DNA of 64,000 nucleotides from Flavobacterium soyae (lineage in GTDB: Bacteria > Bacteroidota > Bacteroidia > Flavobacteriales > Flavobacteriaceae). The notes beneath the pieces are model-generated. The model did no database searches, was not told the origin of the DNA, and saw only the letters and a program-made list of their open reading frames with translations. Both the position numbers and the translations under genes were made by a program. Of the stretch, positions 23,783 to 30,718 are shown piece by piece. The DNA lies in the NCBI RefSeq assembly GCF_021245985.1, contig NZ_JAJQXA010000003.1, positions 372,001 to 436,000 of the forward strand, read 5' to 3'. Each line of letters opens with the position of its first letter. The first letter of the stretch is position 1.

Positions 23783-25777
23783 ATGTATATAAGTAAAATT
23801 AAAATTAGAAATTTTAGATTGCTAAAAGAAACAACTCTTTTACTTAATGAAGATGAAAAACAACAATTATCTCTTTTAATTGGAAGAAATAATAGTGGTA
23901 AAACTTCTTTTATAATGCTTTTTGATAAGTTTTATAGAAATGAAAGTTTTAAATTTAACTTTTATGATTTTTCCACATCATTGAGAGATCGTATTTTTAA
24001 GATAGATGATACAACAGTTATTGAGGATTTGTCTATTCAGATGATTCTTGAAATAAAATATGATGCTAAAGATTCTTTAGAAAATATTTCTGATTTCATT
24101 TTAGACTTGGATCCTGATATAAATATTGTGAAAATTCTATTTGAATGTTCGATTGATAAAGATAAATTACTTAAGGACTTATCATTATCAAAAACTAAAA
24201 GAGAAAAATTTATTGAAAAGAATTTACAAGATTATTTAATTAACAAGGATATATATGTTTTTGAAAATGATTCTGATTTAGAATTAGCTAATAGAGGAAA
24301 TTTAGTTAAGAAAGATATTTCTTCAATTAGAAAATTGATTAATTTTCAAGTTATCCATGCAAAAAGAAATGTTTCAAGTTCTGAAACGACTGGAAATGGA
24401 AAAAAAGCATTGTCTGAAATGACTACGCAGTATTTTAATAAAGAGCATAAGGAATCATCTGCAGATTTTTTTGATATTAATGATGCAATATCTAACATGG
24501 ATATTACTTTGGATGAAAAGTATAAAACACACTTTGAGCCTTTTTTAGAAAATGCTAAAAAATTTCTTGATATAAAGGACTTAAGAGTTGTTTCAGATTT
24601 AGAGTCTAAACAGTTGTTCACAAATCACTCTAAGATTGTTTACGGGGACGGGGCCAATAATCTGCCCGAACATTTAAACGGTTTAGGATATTTAAATATT
24701 CTTTATTTATTACTTCAAATTGAAGTAAAGAGAAAATATTTTTTAGATGAGAAAAAAGATATTAATTTATTATTTATTGAAGAACCTGAAGCACATACCC
24801 ATCCTCAAATGCAATATGTTTTTAGCCAAAAAATTCAGGAAATAATAAAAGAAATTAATGGAAAAGTCAATTTGCAAACTTTTATATCTACACATTCCTC
24901 GCACATTGTTTCTCAATGTAATTTTTCTGATTTAAGATATTTTAAGCTTAAAGATGGAAACATTAATATTAAAAACTTTTATTCAGATTTAGAAGTTAAA
25001 TATAAGGGTAAAGAAGAATATTTTAAATTTTTGAAACAGTATTTGACTCTATATTCATCTGAACTGTTTTTTGCTGAAAAAATTATTTTTATTGAAGGAA
25101 CTACAGAGAAATTGTTGTTGCCTTATTTCATCAGTGAATATGATAAATTAATTACTTCCCCAGAAAATAAAATATCTTCCCAGAATATTTCTATAATAGA
25201 AGTTGGAGCAAATTCAAAAGTGTTTAAATATTTTCTTGAATTTTTAGAAATTAAGACCTTAATTATTACAGATATTGATACAACTAAATTAGTTATTACT
25301 CCAGAGACAGCGGCAGAAAAGGAAAAATCAAGTTTTAAGGCATGTGCAGTATCTGATGGTCAAAATACAAGTAATCATTCAATAGCTGATTTTTTAAATA
25401 AGCCAGGATTAACAACTCCTGAATTTGGAAAATGGTTTGAAGCGCTTAAAGCAAATTCATTACAAGACGATAATTATTTTATAAAAATAGCTTATCAAAT
25501 TGAAGAGGAGAATTATCATGGCAGAAGTTTTGAAGATGCCTTTTTAAGTATCAATTTAAAAAAGATAGTTGATTCTAAAGATGATATTTCAGGACTAAAG
25601 AAAAAAGATAAGTTAATAGATGGACGAACTGATTTTTATGAATTAAATCAAGAAGTTTTAAAGGATGATGGAAAATCGGATTTTGCTTCTTCAATCTTAT
25701 ATCTAGCATTAACTGATAAGGTAGAGTGGAAAACCCCATTATATATTGTTGAAGGATTAAAATGGATAGCTAAATGA
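23783..25777 (+). CDS. OLD-family ATPase-TOPRIM nuclease (Gabija GajA-like)
   Basis: A 664-residue overcoming-lysogenization-defect nuclease. The N-terminal ABC-type ATPase has Walker A GRNNSGKTSF (residues about 37-46), Walker B NLLFIEEPEAHTHP and the ISTHSSHIVSQC switch. The C-terminal TOPRIM domain has the acidic IFIEGTTEKLLLPYF and ITDIDTTK motifs. The next gene, a UvrD-like helicase, overlaps by ATGA; this pair is the composition of the Gabija antiphage system. Both proteins are longer than the described Gabija members (about 580 and 500 residues, from memory), so 'Gabija-like' is the safe name. ATG at 23783 (MYISKIKIRNFRLLKE) is the family-typical start. It is more AT-rich than its neighbours. 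Confidence 0.85.
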   Translation: MYISKIKIRNFRLLKETTLLLNEDEKQQLSLLIGRNNSGKTSFIMLFDKFYRNESFKFNFYDFSTSLRDRIFKIDDTTVIEDLSIQMILEIKYDAKDSLENISDFILDLDPDINIVKILFECSIDKDKLLKDLSLSKTKREKFIEKNLQDYLINKDIYVFENDSDLELANRGNLVKKDISSIRKLINFQVIHAKRNVSSSETTGNGKKALSEMTTQYFNKEHKESSADFFDINDAISNMDITLDEKYKTHFEPFLENAKKFLDIKDLRVVSDLESKQLFTNHSKIVYGDGANNLPEHLNGLGYLNILYLLLQIEVKRKYFLDEKKDINLLFIEEPEAHTHPQMQYVFSQKIQEIIKEINGKVNLQTFISTHSSHIVSQCNFSDLRYFKLKDGNINIKNFYSDLEVKYKGKEEYFKFLKQYLTLYSSELFFAEKIIFIEGTTEKLLLPYFISEYDKLITSPENKISSQNISIIEVGANSKVFKYFLEFLEIKTLIITDIDTTKLVITPETAAEKEKSSFKACAVSDGQNTSNHSIADFLNKPGLTTPEFGKWFEALKANSLQDDNYFIKIAYQIEEENYHGRSFEDAFLSINLKKIVDSKDDISGLKKKDKLIDGRTDFYELNQEVLKDDGKSDFASSILYLALTDKVEWKTPLYIVEGLKWIAK

Positions 25778-27798
25778 TAGCAATTGAAAAAATAAAAGTA
25801 GTTATTGATAATAATCAAAAGCCTCAAGAGAAATTTCAAAATTTTGTTTTGCAAGGCGGAGCAGGTAGTGGAAAAACAGAATCCTTAAAACAAATTCTTG
25901 AATATATTACTGAAAATTATCCTGATAAAAAAGGTATATGTATTACTCTTACAAATGTTGCTGTAGAAGAAATAGAAGCTAGGATTGGAGAAAGAAGCAA
26001 CTTTTTAGTTTGTACAATACATTCTTTTTTGAATGATTTAATTAAAAATTACAAAAAAAATATTCATGAGGTAATTTTTGAAGTTTTTAAAATTGAGCAA
26101 ATGAACAGAGCAATTTTTAATCTTGAAGATGATGAAAAAGAGTATAATTTAAATGAGCATGAGAAGTTTAAGAAAGCTTATGGTAAATATTCCAGAATGC
26201 TGTTTACGACCACAGGAAATAAAACGCCTAAAGTTGTAGGTAAAAGAGAATATGATAAAACTTCAATAGATTTTAATAATAAGTTAAATGAAGAAATAGA
26301 AAAATTAAATCAAGTTATATTATCAGAAATTAGATCAATCGATTATAACAAAGTAAGATATAACGAGACACGTTATAATAATTTTAAAGAACTATCTTTT
26401 GGACATGATGAATTATTATATGTAGCTTCTTTACTTTTTAAAAAGCATGATTTACTAGGCAAAATTGTTAGTGATAAATTTGACTTTGTATTAATTGATG
26501 AATATCAGGATACAAATGAAAAAATAGTTGATGTTTTTTTAAGCACATTACCCAAAGTTAATAAGACAACAATTGGATTTTTCGGTGATTCAATGCAAGG
26601 AATTTACGATGACGGGATTGGCGATGTTGAAAAAGAAATAGAAGAACTTAAATTAATTAAGATTGAAAAAGAAGATAATTTTAGATGTTCTGATAAAGTA
26701 ATAGATTTCGTTAACAAAATCAGAAATGATGGTTTGAAACAGCAATTGGCTTTAAAACACGGGGAAACTATTGAAAATAGGAAAGGAGAAGTTACACTTT
26801 ATTACTCTATTTATGGTAAAAAGCCAACGACGCACAGTAATTTTGAGGATAAAAGTAATTACTTTGACGTTCTCAACAAGTTAATTGCTAAATGTTCAAT
26901 TGATAATCCAGAAATTAAAAAGCTAATGCTGACAAATAAGTCTATTTCAAGTGAATTAGGTTTTAGTTTTCTTTATGAAGTTTTTAATGACAGATATTCA
27001 GAAGTTAAAGAAGAAATTGAAAAGACTTTAGCAAGAATTCAATTGATTGAGTTGTATGATCTTTGTGCAGCGTATAAAAATAAAAATTATAATTTTGTTC
27101 TTACTAAATTGAAGAAATGTGGTTTTGAATTAAAATCTGTTAGAGATAAGATTAGAGTAAAAAGAATTTTTGATGTATTATTAAATTCTACTGGTTCTGC
27201 TGACAGAATTTTGCGTTTCGCGTTTAATAATAAGTTAATAAAAAGATCAGATTCATATTTGAATTACATTTTTAATAAGGATTCTTTTCTTAAAAATATT
27301 GAATCAGATAAGAGATTTTTAGAATTAGAAACTCTATTCACAAAAGGAGAAAATACTTTTGCAAAAATTGCAAAAATAGATTCTAATATATCTGAAGAAG
27401 AATTTGAAGAGTTTGATAAAAATAGGAAAAAGAAAAATTTCTACATTAAATTGTTTTCAGATGAATTGAAGTTTGCAGAGATATTAAATTATTATAATTA
27501 TATTGATGGTAATACTGAATCAAACTATATTACAATGCATAAAACTAAAGGTTCGGGAATTGAAAATGTAATGGTTGTAATGGATGAATATTTTTGGAAT
27601 AAATATAGTTTTAAATCAATCTATGATATTAATGAACAAGATTTAAATAAAAAATCCAAAAATCAAAAGCTTTTCTATGTAGCATGTTCAAGAGCAATTA
27701 AAAATTTAGTTTGTGTTAGATTAGTTTCTGATAATGAAGAAGAACAACAATTGCTAGAGTTTTTTAAAGGATTTAAAATCGAAAAAGTAAATTTATAA
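25774..27798 (+). CDS. UvrD/Rep-like SF1 helicase (Gabija GajB-like)
   Basis: A 674-residue superfamily-1A helicase. Motif I is QGGAGSGKTESL (residues about 28-39), motif II VLIDEYQDTNE, motif III FFGDSMQGIYDD, motif IV EDNFRCSDKVIDF, motif V YITMHKTKGSGIEN and motif VI KLFYVACSRAIKN. The start codon overlaps the stop of the OLD nuclease gene (ATGA), showing translational coupling. In Gabija the helicase partner senses nucleotide or DNA-end state and works with the nuclease. Composition is very AT-rich, suggesting a transferred module. Confidence 0.87.
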   Translation: MIAIEKIKVVIDNNQKPQEKFQNFVLQGGAGSGKTESLKQILEYITENYPDKKGICITLTNVAVEEIEARIGERSNFLVCTIHSFLNDLIKNYKKNIHEVIFEVFKIEQMNRAIFNLEDDEKEYNLNEHEKFKKAYGKYSRMLFTTTGNKTPKVVGKREYDKTSIDFNNKLNEEIEKLNQVILSEIRSIDYNKVRYNETRYNNFKELSFGHDELLYVASLLFKKHDLLGKIVSDKFDFVLIDEYQDTNEKIVDVFLSTLPKVNKTTIGFFGDSMQGIYDDGIGDVEKEIEELKLIKIEKEDNFRCSDKVIDFVNKIRNDGLKQQLALKHGETIENRKGEVTLYYSIYGKKPTTHSNFEDKSNYFDVLNKLIAKCSIDNPEIKKLMLTNKSISSELGFSFLYEVFNDRYSEVKEEIEKTLARIQLIELYDLCAAYKNKNYNFVLTKLKKCGFELKSVRDKIRVKRIFDVLLNSTGSADRILRFAFNNKLIKRSDSYLNYIFNKDSFLKNIESDKRFLELETLFTKGENTFAKIAKIDSNISEEEFEEFDKNRKKKNFYIKLFSDELKFAEILNYYNYIDGNTESNYITMHKTKGSGIENVMVVMDEYFWNKYSFKSIYDINEQDLNKKSKNQKLFYVACSRAIKNLVCVRLVSDNEEEQQLLEFFKGFKIEKVNL

Positions 27799-27855
27799 TG
27801 GATTTAAATGTTTGGTGAATTTTTCAACTTCAAATCAACAATTTAATAGAATTGA

Positions 27856-27890
27856 AAAAGCGCAAACCCTTTTTAAAAGTTTGCGCTTTT
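27856..27890. terminator. Bidirectional terminator after the Gabija-like pair
   Basis: AAAAGCGCAAAC and GTTTGCGCTTTT form a 12-bp stem, extended by AATTG/CAATT outside it, between convergent genes. Confidence 0.85.
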
Positions 27891-27921
27891 CCAATTTCAT
27901 ATAAAAGACAAAAAAAAATCT

Positions 27922-28323
27922 TTATTTCCCTTTCATCAATTTTTCTAAATATTCAACCTTATCTTTTTCAGCCTGAACCAAACGTTCATAAAGCTCTACA
28001 ACTTTATCAAGAGGATTGAAGTTACAATGATTATTAGTTGTATTTCCTTGAGCACCATTATTAGCACTATTATCGTAAAAGTTATTAAAGAAATTAAAAA
28101 CAGATTCTTCCGTAAAATTTTCAATAGCTTCTACCGTCACGCCAAGTGCTTTTGCAATTTGTACCAATTTTTCGAAATCAACAGTTTCGCTGGTTTCAAT
28201 GCTGGAAATAGTCTGCTGGCTTGTGCCAATGGCATCCGCAAGTGCTCCTTGTTTCATTCCGCGAAGCTCTCTTATTCGGCTGATATTTCGGCCAATATTT
28301 CTGGGTCTGGTTTCTGTGCTCAT
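27922..28323 (-). CDS. XRE-family helix-turn-helix regulator
   Basis: A 133-residue DNA-binding protein. Residues 10-65 are a Cro/C1-type HTH (ISRIRELRGMKQGALADAIG, TSQQTISSIETSE). A Gly/Asn-rich linker (NNGAQGNTTNNHCNFN) leads to a C-terminal coiled helix (VVELYERLVQAEKDKVEYLEKLM) that probably dimerises. It is convergent with the Gabija-like genes. It could regulate them or the small transcript starting near 28507; neither is shown. Confidence 0.87.
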   Translation of the reverse strand: MSTETRPRNIGRNISRIRELRGMKQGALADAIGTSQQTISSIETSETVDFEKLVQIAKALGVTVEAIENFTEESVFNFFNNFYDNSANNGAQGNTTNNHCNFNPLDKVVELYERLVQAEKDKVEYLEKLMKGK

Positions 28324-28498
28324 AATTCAAAGATATTTAAAATTTTTGAGAAAAATAAGTGTCCGTAAAATACAAGATCGATTTGATAAAATACAATTCT
28401 GTTGTTTTTTGAAAAAGTAAAAATACTCTTTTTCTTACTTTAGTTAAAAAAACATTTTTAAAATTAACAAGAGAATTATATAAATAGAAAAAAACTTC

Positions 28499-28506
28499 TA
28501 CATTTG
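28499..28506 (+). promoter_or_regulatory. -7 promoter box of a small transcript
   Basis: TACATTTG fits TAnnTTTG exactly and is followed by CACCCG. The tRNA-His promoter region near 46670 has the very similar TATATTTGCACTCG, suggesting a strong promoter. Confidence 0.6.
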
Positions 28507-28535
28507 CACCCGTAATAAAAAAACAAAAAATACAG

Positions 28536-28634
28536 ATGATACTTTCAGTAAGACAATATTTTGATCACTTAGCAGGAAATCTTCCGGCTAAAATATCAGG
28601 ATGTATCATGTATTTTTATGAAATTGAAATGTAA
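28536..28634 (+). CDS. Possible 32-residue peptide in a short terminated transcript
   Basis: The ORF reads MILSVRQYFDHLAGNL and ends YFYEIEM. It lies between a good -7 box (28499-28506) and a GC-rich hairpin terminator (28665-28690). No family is recognised. The transcript could be a small regulatory RNA, with the ORF incidental or serving as a leader. Confidence 0.35.
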   Translation: MILSVRQYFDHLAGNLPAKISGCIMYFYEIEM

Positions 28635-28664
28635 ATTTTAGAGTTCAACTCAACATAAAATATA

Positions 28665-28696
28665 AAAGCGTCCTTATTTCGGGACGCTTTTTTTGT
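28665..28696 (+). terminator. Intrinsic terminator of the small transcript
   Basis: AAAGCGTCC (28665-28673) and GGACGCTTT (28682-28690), followed by a T-run. Confidence 0.85.
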
Positions 28697-28702
28697 TTTT
28701 AG

Positions 28703-28760
28703 GCACTTCGACTTCGCTCAGTGTGACAAAAAAATGTTTCGACTTCGCTCAACATGACAA
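28703..28760. repeat. Two partial GACTTCGCTCA repeats
   Basis: CACTTCGACTTCGCTCAGTGTGAC and a second copy TTTCGACTTCGCTCAACATGAC are half-sites of the common flavobacterial TCATCCTGAGCGGAGTCGAA palindrome family; the same unit is captured inside purL. Confidence 0.7.
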
Positions 28761-28763
28761 GAA

Positions 28764-29110
28764 AAATGATAAAAAATAAACCATAACTAAAAATAATTAA
28801 AAAAATAATTGACCAAATGTTTAATGCATAATCTAAATAGCGAAATATAATCTTGAAAAGTAATCTGATGAGAGACAGTCATTTGATACAAAAAGGAATC
28901 TGCACCAGTATGCGGACAAGGATTTCTATGTTTTAATTTTGAGTATAACTATTTGATAATCAATAAAATAATTTTAAAAATGATTTGGATAATTGATTTT
29001 TTCGACTTTATCTTTGCCGAAGAAAAATTGAAAACAGAAATTCAAATATCAACAACGATTTCAAAATATAATACAACATATAAAATGGCTTTACATAACA
29101 ACATATATAA
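28764..29110. other. AT-rich stretch with no recognised gene
   Basis: No ORF with family character, no clear promoter and no strong hairpin is seen here. It precedes the tRNA-like sequences. Confidence 0.5.
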
Positions 29111-29121
29111 CACACAACTGC

Positions 29122-29230
29122 TAGACCCGAGATTCGATCTTGGACGTTTAACAACACAGGTGCATCAATACAGGCAATAGGATAGTTATATCATATTGAA
29201 TTTATAAAGCACCTTTAACCGGGTGCTTTT
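29122..29230 (+). ncRNA. T-arm-like sequence followed by a terminator
   Basis: CCGAG-ATTCGAT-CTTGG (one G:U) near 29127-29143 has the size and loop of a tRNA T-arm. No other tRNA arm is clear. The transcript would end at AAAGCACC / GGTGCTTT (29206-29229) with seven T residues. Confidence 0.4.
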
Positions 29231-29232
29231 TT
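29206..29232 (+). terminator. Intrinsic terminator
   Basis: AAAGCACC (29206-29213) and GGTGCTTT (29222-29229), followed by a T-run. Confidence 0.8.
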
Positions 29233-29249
29233 TATGCCCAAAAATTATG

Positions 29250-29316
29250 ATTTCGTAGCTCAATTGGCAGAGCGCTTGACTGTTAATCAATAGGTTGAAG
29301 GTTCGAAATGCGGAGC
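29250..29316 (+). pseudogene. tRNA-Asn(GTT)-like sequence with a broken T-arm
   Basis: The D-arm GCTC-AATTGGCA-GAGC (29258-29273) and an anticodon arm TTGA-CTGTTAA-TCAA (29276-29290, anticodon GTT) are intact. The T-side reads GAAGGTTCGAAATGCGG and cannot form a 5-bp T-stem, and no 7-bp acceptor closes. TTTCG (29251-29255) can instead pair with CGAAA in the T-loop. It is either a decayed tRNA-Asn or a deliberately truncated mimic. Confidence 0.55.
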
Positions 29317-29386
29317 ATTCATGAATACAAAAAAAACAATAATAGAAGCATGAATAATCCTTCCGAAATCGCATTGTTCTCTAGAA

Positions 29387-29467
29387 GGAACTTGCTCATT
29401 GGGGTTACTGGCTAACCTTCCCTACTGTCTCTCGGGAGAAACGGGTTCGACTCCCGTATGGGCCGCG
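29387..29467 (+). pseudogene. tRNA-like 3' half with a perfect T-arm
   Basis: ACGGG-TTCGACT-CCCGT (29441-29457) is a perfect T-arm followed by an acceptor-like ATGGGCCGC. Upstream, GGTTA/TAACC (about 29404-29418) forms a hairpin, but no matching 5' acceptor strand or normal anticodon arm is found. I could not assign an amino acid. Confidence 0.45.
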
Positions 29468-29575
29468 AGTTTGCCGCAAAGGCACAAAGACGCAAAGTTT
29501 TTTGTTTCACGCAGATTAAGCAGATTTACTTAAAGTAAAAACTTTGCGACTCTGCGACTTTGCGAGAGATTAACA
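29467..29575. repeat. GCAAAGGCACAAAGACGCAAAG hairpin repeat
   Basis: The left arm GCCGCAAAGGCACAAAGACG and the right arm AAACTTTGCGACTCTGCGAC are imperfect complements around a TTTCACGCAGATTAAGCAG core. It belongs to the family that also surrounds 17412-17657. Confidence 0.7.
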
Positions 29576-29605
29576 AAGTATTGTAAAAAGAGCTGGTGAG
29601 CAATT

Positions 29606-29680
29606 TTCTCGCAAAGGCGCAAAGGCGCAAAGACGCAAAGACGCTAAGAAAAATAAACTTAGTGCCTTAGTGGCAGAAAA
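29606..29680. repeat. Short tandem CGCAAAGG/CGCAAAGA repeats
   Basis: Four to five 10-base words (CGCAAAGGCG, CGCAAAGACG) in tandem, then AAACTTAGTGCCTTAGTGGCAG. The same words recur on the other side of the tRNA-Leu-like gene (29761-29830). Confidence 0.7.
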
Positions 29681-29686
29681 AAAAAT

Positions 29687-29760
29687 GCAGGAATGGCGCA
29701 ATTGGTAGACGCGGCTGACTTAGAATCAGTTTTTTGAGAGTTCGAGTCTCTCTTCCTGTA
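29687..29760 (+). tRNA. tRNA-Leu(TAG)-like cloverleaf lacking the long variable arm
   Basis: The acceptor GCAGGAA/TTCCTGT (one G:U), D-arm GCG/CGC with the GGTAGAC loop, anticodon arm CTGA-CTTAGAA-TCAG (anticodon TAG) and T-arm GAGAG-TTCGAGT-CTCTC all form. Only TTTTTT lies between the anticodon and T arms, whereas bacterial tRNA-Leu normally has a long extra stem there. It may be a functional odd tRNA, a pseudogene or a tRNA mimic. It is enclosed by matching repeats on both sides. Confidence 0.55.
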
Positions 29761-29830
29761 CTATACGCTACAAAGTCACAAAGACGCAAAGAGAAACAAA
29801 CTTAGTGCCTTGGCGCCTTGGTGGCAGAAA
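29761..29830. repeat. Repeat mirroring 29606-29680
   Basis: CACAAAGACGCAAAGAGAAA, then AAACTTAGTGCCTTGGCGCC and GGTGGCAG. This leaves the tRNA-Leu-like sequence bracketed by direct repeats. Confidence 0.65.
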
Positions 29831-29836
29831 AAAAAG

Positions 29837-29855
29837 TACGCAGAATAATTGCGCA
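29837..29855. promoter_or_regulatory. Shared operator, copy D (slipin leader)
   Basis: TACGCAGAATAATTGCGCA, the same centre and half-sites as copies A-C with one arm degenerate. TTTG follows at 29870-29873 after 14 bases, then CAGGAAATAAAACAA, identical to the sequence after copy A. Confidence 0.82.
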
Positions 29856-29879
29856 GTGTAATTTGAATATTTGTTCAGG

Positions 29880-30490
29880 AAATAAAACAAGTTCTTTTAT
29901 AAAATGAAATACATCAAAGTTTCAGCTTTGATTAAAAATATCAAACAAGCCCAGTTGCGTGTTTCTGTATAGCACCATTGTAGGGAACTTTCCGCGAAAG
30001 CGAATTATGTTTTTCTATGCAGCTTGGTTTGGAGGTTTTGGATGGTTTTCCAAAAAATTATCCGTCACTCTATGGGTCATGGGTTCGAATCCCATTCGCA
30101 GCAATGCGATAGCTCAGTTCGGTAGAGCAATAGAAATTTGCAGGTTCGTATCCTGTACTGATACGCTCAGTTTGACAATTGGTTAGTCACGCGGGTCTCA
30201 AAAACCTGTTGAAAGAGACCATCACTCTTAAAAAGATGACCAGAAAAAAAGCTGATTTGTCTTTGTCAGTGAAACTAAGATTTTCTCCCGAGGCTTCGGG
30301 ACTAAAATTTCACACTCATGATAAAGCCAGTGCGAAAAGCAATGTTTTTTGAAACACTTGTTTTCTTCTCGATTTGATTGTTAAGATGATTTGGGGATCG
30401 TCTCTGCAAAATACAATCGAAAACAATTCGGGTAAACAAATTACAAACTCTTCATCCGTTTTTTTCGGAGGAGAAAGGCAAAGAGGTTTT
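29880..30490 (+). ncRNA. Structured leader RNA with two tandem permuted tRNA-like modules
   Basis: Begins about 7 bases after the TTTG of operator D. A 5' hairpin ATCAAAG-TTTCAG-CTTTGAT lies near 29913-29932. Module 1 has T-arm ATGGG-TTCGAAT-CCCAT (30079-30095), acceptor hairpin TCGCA-GCAA-TGCGA (30096-30109, GNRA loop) and D-arm GCTC-AGTTCGGTA-GAGC (30112-30128). Module 2 has GCAGG-TTCGTAT-CCTGT (30140-30156), ACTGA-TACGC-TCAGT (30157-30171) and TGAC-AATTGGTTA-GTCA (30173-30189). GGTCTC/GAGACC and a TCCCGA-GGCT-TCGGGA hairpin follow. It ends in T-runs near 30490 or continues into slipin. The boundaries are estimates. Confidence 0.72.
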
Positions 30491-30504
30491 TTTATTTAGA
30501 AAGA

Positions 30505-30608
30505 GAGAATAGAAGCAAGAGAATAGAAGCAAGAGAATAGAATAAAGAGAATAGAATAAAGAGAATAGAATAAAGAGAATAGAATAAAGAGAATAGAATA
30601 AAGAGAAT
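30505..30608. repeat. 14-bp tandem repeat, seven units
   Basis: GAGAATAGAAGCAA twice, then GAGAATAGAATAAA five times, then a partial GAGAAT. It lies between the leader RNA and slipin. It has no spacers, so it is not a CRISPR; the copy number could vary between strains. Confidence 0.92.
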
Positions 30609-30718
30609 CATTCTAATCTGTGAAATCTGTGGCAAAAAATAAACAAAGATTTTCACATGTTTCAAAAACTTGAAACTTGAAACTTGAAAAGTGAAACAAA
30701 TTAAACAAAATATAAACC

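Noticed and set aside
28953..29180. 75-residue ORF before the tRNA-like cluster
   Set aside because: Low-complexity AT-rich translation with no conserved pattern; it overlaps a T-arm-like hairpin.
29959..30186. 75-residue ORF in the slipin leader
   Set aside because: The frame passes through the two permuted tRNA modules; its protein sequence is a by-product of those structures.
30505..30608. CRISPR-like array
   Set aside because: The 14-bp units are contiguous without spacers, and no cas gene is near.
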